In this document: positions 5,894 through 6,618 of the stretch, one piece after another
Layout: every line of letters starts with the position of its first letter
Position numbering within the stretch: position 1 is the stretch's first letter
NCBI GenBank assembly: GCA_022615215.1
Contig: JAKEHD010000003.1
Location: 1 to 6,618, forward strand
Reading direction: 5' to 3'
Length of the DNA stretch: 6,618 bases
From: Blastocatellia bacterium
Lineage (GTDB): Bacteria > Acidobacteriota > Blastocatellia > UBA7656
Notes under the pieces: generated by a model
What the model saw: the letters and a program-made list of their open reading frames with translations, nothing else
Databases searched by the model: none
Told to the model about the DNA's origin: nothing
Translations under genes and position numbers: made by a program

Positions 5894-6618
5894 ATGACGC
5901 TTGTGATTGATGGATGGGAGACCGATGCCTCGCCAGGAAAGGCATCTTTGCGGTCTGCTACAGTCTATGCAGTCAAACATAGACCTACTTGCTTCACAGT
6001 CGGTCACTTGCTTGAAATCGAAATTCCAAGTAGAGGCAACCAACTCCACAAGCGAATTTTACTTGCCGACGTAGCCACTACCGGCAAGGTTCTTATTTCT
6101 CATATATGGTTTGGTTATAAGCATTTCGGCTCAGGTGTAGCCTTTGCTTTCAAACTCAAGGAATCGACTCTCAAGGTTCATATTTTACGTGACAGCATTC
6201 CTGTCACAACTCCCTATATGAAGTTCAAAGAGCTTATCAACGAGTTCGAGTTTATCATATTTGAGAGAATTATCAACCTGTATTTTTGTGGATATTTTGT
6301 CCACATTATTCTATATTTGGCTATCAGAGATAGAGCTAGACCCGATCTCCCATTTTCTTACGCCGGATTGAAGAGCCGGAATCCGAAACCTGCATCGGCG
6401 GGTATTGCAACAAGGGCCGCAGATGCCAATCCATTGATTTCAGGTCGAGCGGCTATGCTTGAATCCGTGCTCTCTATGAGAATGGTCTTTCATCCACGAA
6501 TATCGAATGGCCTTCGGATAACGACCGACAGTTGGCACGACCAAGAAAGAAATCTTTATGCGCATTTCCACTTCCATTATCTGCGACTTTTTGTAAGAAT
6601 CCTTCGAGTCATGAGCAC
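5894..6618 (+). CDS. Unrecognised open reading frame, incomplete at the right edge
   Basis: From ATG 5894, 13 bases after the rseP stop, one frame has no stop codon for 241 codons to the end of the window. I checked it codon by codon. It is AT-richer than its neighbours and has no clear ribosome binding site. It begins MTLVIDGWETDASPGKAS. A hydrophobic, aromatic stretch (FEFIIFERIINLYFCGYF, about residues 118-135, continuing VHIILYLAI) could be a membrane or buried segment. I recognise no family. The first 150 codons read like protein. After about 6340 the frame is less convincing: another frame (codons starting at 6340) also reads well apart from one TGA at 6460-6462, so a frameshifted or decaying gene is possible. 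A stop-free run this long is unlikely by chance in DNA of this composition. Confidence 0.5.
   Translation, partial: MTLVIDGWETDASPGKASLRSATVYAVKHRPTCFTVGHLLEIEIPSRGNQLHKRILLADVATTGKVLISHIWFGYKHFGSGVAFAFKLKESTLKVHILRDSIPVTTPYMKFKELINEFEFIIFERIINLYFCGYFVHIILYLAIRDRARPDLPFSYAGLKSRNPKPASAGIATRAADANPLISGRAAMLESVLSMRMVFHPRISNGLRITTDSWHDQERNLYAHFHFHYLRLFVRILRVMS
6189..6207. repeat. Perfect 7-bp inverted repeat
   Basis: GTGACAG (6189-6195), a 5-base loop CATTC, then CTGTCAC (6201-6207). It lies inside the right-edge reading frame. It has no T-tract, so it is not a terminator. A protein-binding palindrome or chance are both possible. Confidence 0.5.
6287..6305. repeat. Inverted pair of DnaA-box-like 9-mers
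   Basis: TGTGGATAT (6287-6295; complement ATATCCACA) and TTGTCCACA (6297-6305) each match 8 of 9 bases of the DnaA box TTATCCACA and face each other one base apart. The surrounding 100 bases are AT-rich. TTATCA also occurs at 6234, 6252 and 6270, exactly 18 bases apart. The similarity is visible; an origin or DnaA-binding role is only a possibility, since the region is also an open reading frame. Confidence 0.3.

Noticed and set aside
1..6618. A DGR template repeat or reverse transcriptase inside this window
   Set aside because: Reading by eye for an A-rich near-copy of 2071-2190 on either strand, and for RT motifs, found neither. A computed self-alignment would be decisive.
1..6618. tRNA, rRNA, CRISPR array or insertion-sequence ends
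   Set aside because: No cloverleaf, ribosomal RNA core, regular repeat-spacer pattern, or terminal inverted repeats with a transposase were seen.

Overview
The window holds four complete, confidently named coding units (counting a toxin-antitoxin pair as one), all on the + strand, plus a fragment at each edge. It looks like a bacterial chromosome of moderate GC. The two housekeeping genes, dxr (MEP isoprenoid pathway) and rseP (site-2 protease), show a Gram-negative-type bacterium. A secreted caspase-like/FGE fusion next to a Phd/ParE module would suit Acidobacteriota (Blastocatellia-like) or another phylum rich in such proteins, but this taxonomic guess is weak and rests on no marker gene.

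Layout: 1-106 is a probable tail of an upstream gene. 238-2202 encodes a 654-residue exported protein with an N-terminal caspase-like (peptidase C14) domain carrying an intact His/Cys dyad, a short linker repeat, and a C-terminal FGE-sulfatase/C-type-lectin-fold domain. 2203-2457 is a purine- and G-rich spacer ending in a candidate YefM-type operator. 2458-3029 is a translationally coupled Phd/YefM antitoxin and RelE/ParE toxin, followed by a probable terminator. 3069-3098 is a good sigma70-like promoter, and 3121-4308 is dxr. 4471-5880 is rseP, starting at TTG. From 5894 a reading frame stays open for 241 codons to the right edge. It is AT-richer, matches no family I recognise, and contains a perfect hairpin, three TTATCA motifs spaced exactly 18 bases apart and an inverted pair of DnaA-box-like 9-mers.

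The most interesting signal is at the 3' end of the caspase-FGE gene. The last 50 codons before residue 652 have sharply higher GC at the third position than the codons just upstream (about 86% against 45% by hand count). The residues that are usually Asn in FGE-type diversity-generating retroelement (DGR) targets are here Phe, Asp, Asn, Gly, Ser, His and Tyr, all encoded by NNC codons. That is what adenine-directed mutagenesis of AAC codons in a template repeat would leave. I therefore propose that this gene is a DGR target whose variable region ends the protein. No template repeat or reverse transcriptase is visible in the window, so they would have to lie elsewhere. The hypothesised system is an exported death-protease-like effector whose recognition domain is diversified.

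The remaining genes look unlinked in function. The toxin-antitoxin pair sits between the diversified gene and dxr with its own operator and terminator, and dxr and rseP are neighbours as in many bacteria (part of the frr-uppS-cdsA-dxr-rseP region), though cdsA is not directly upstream here.
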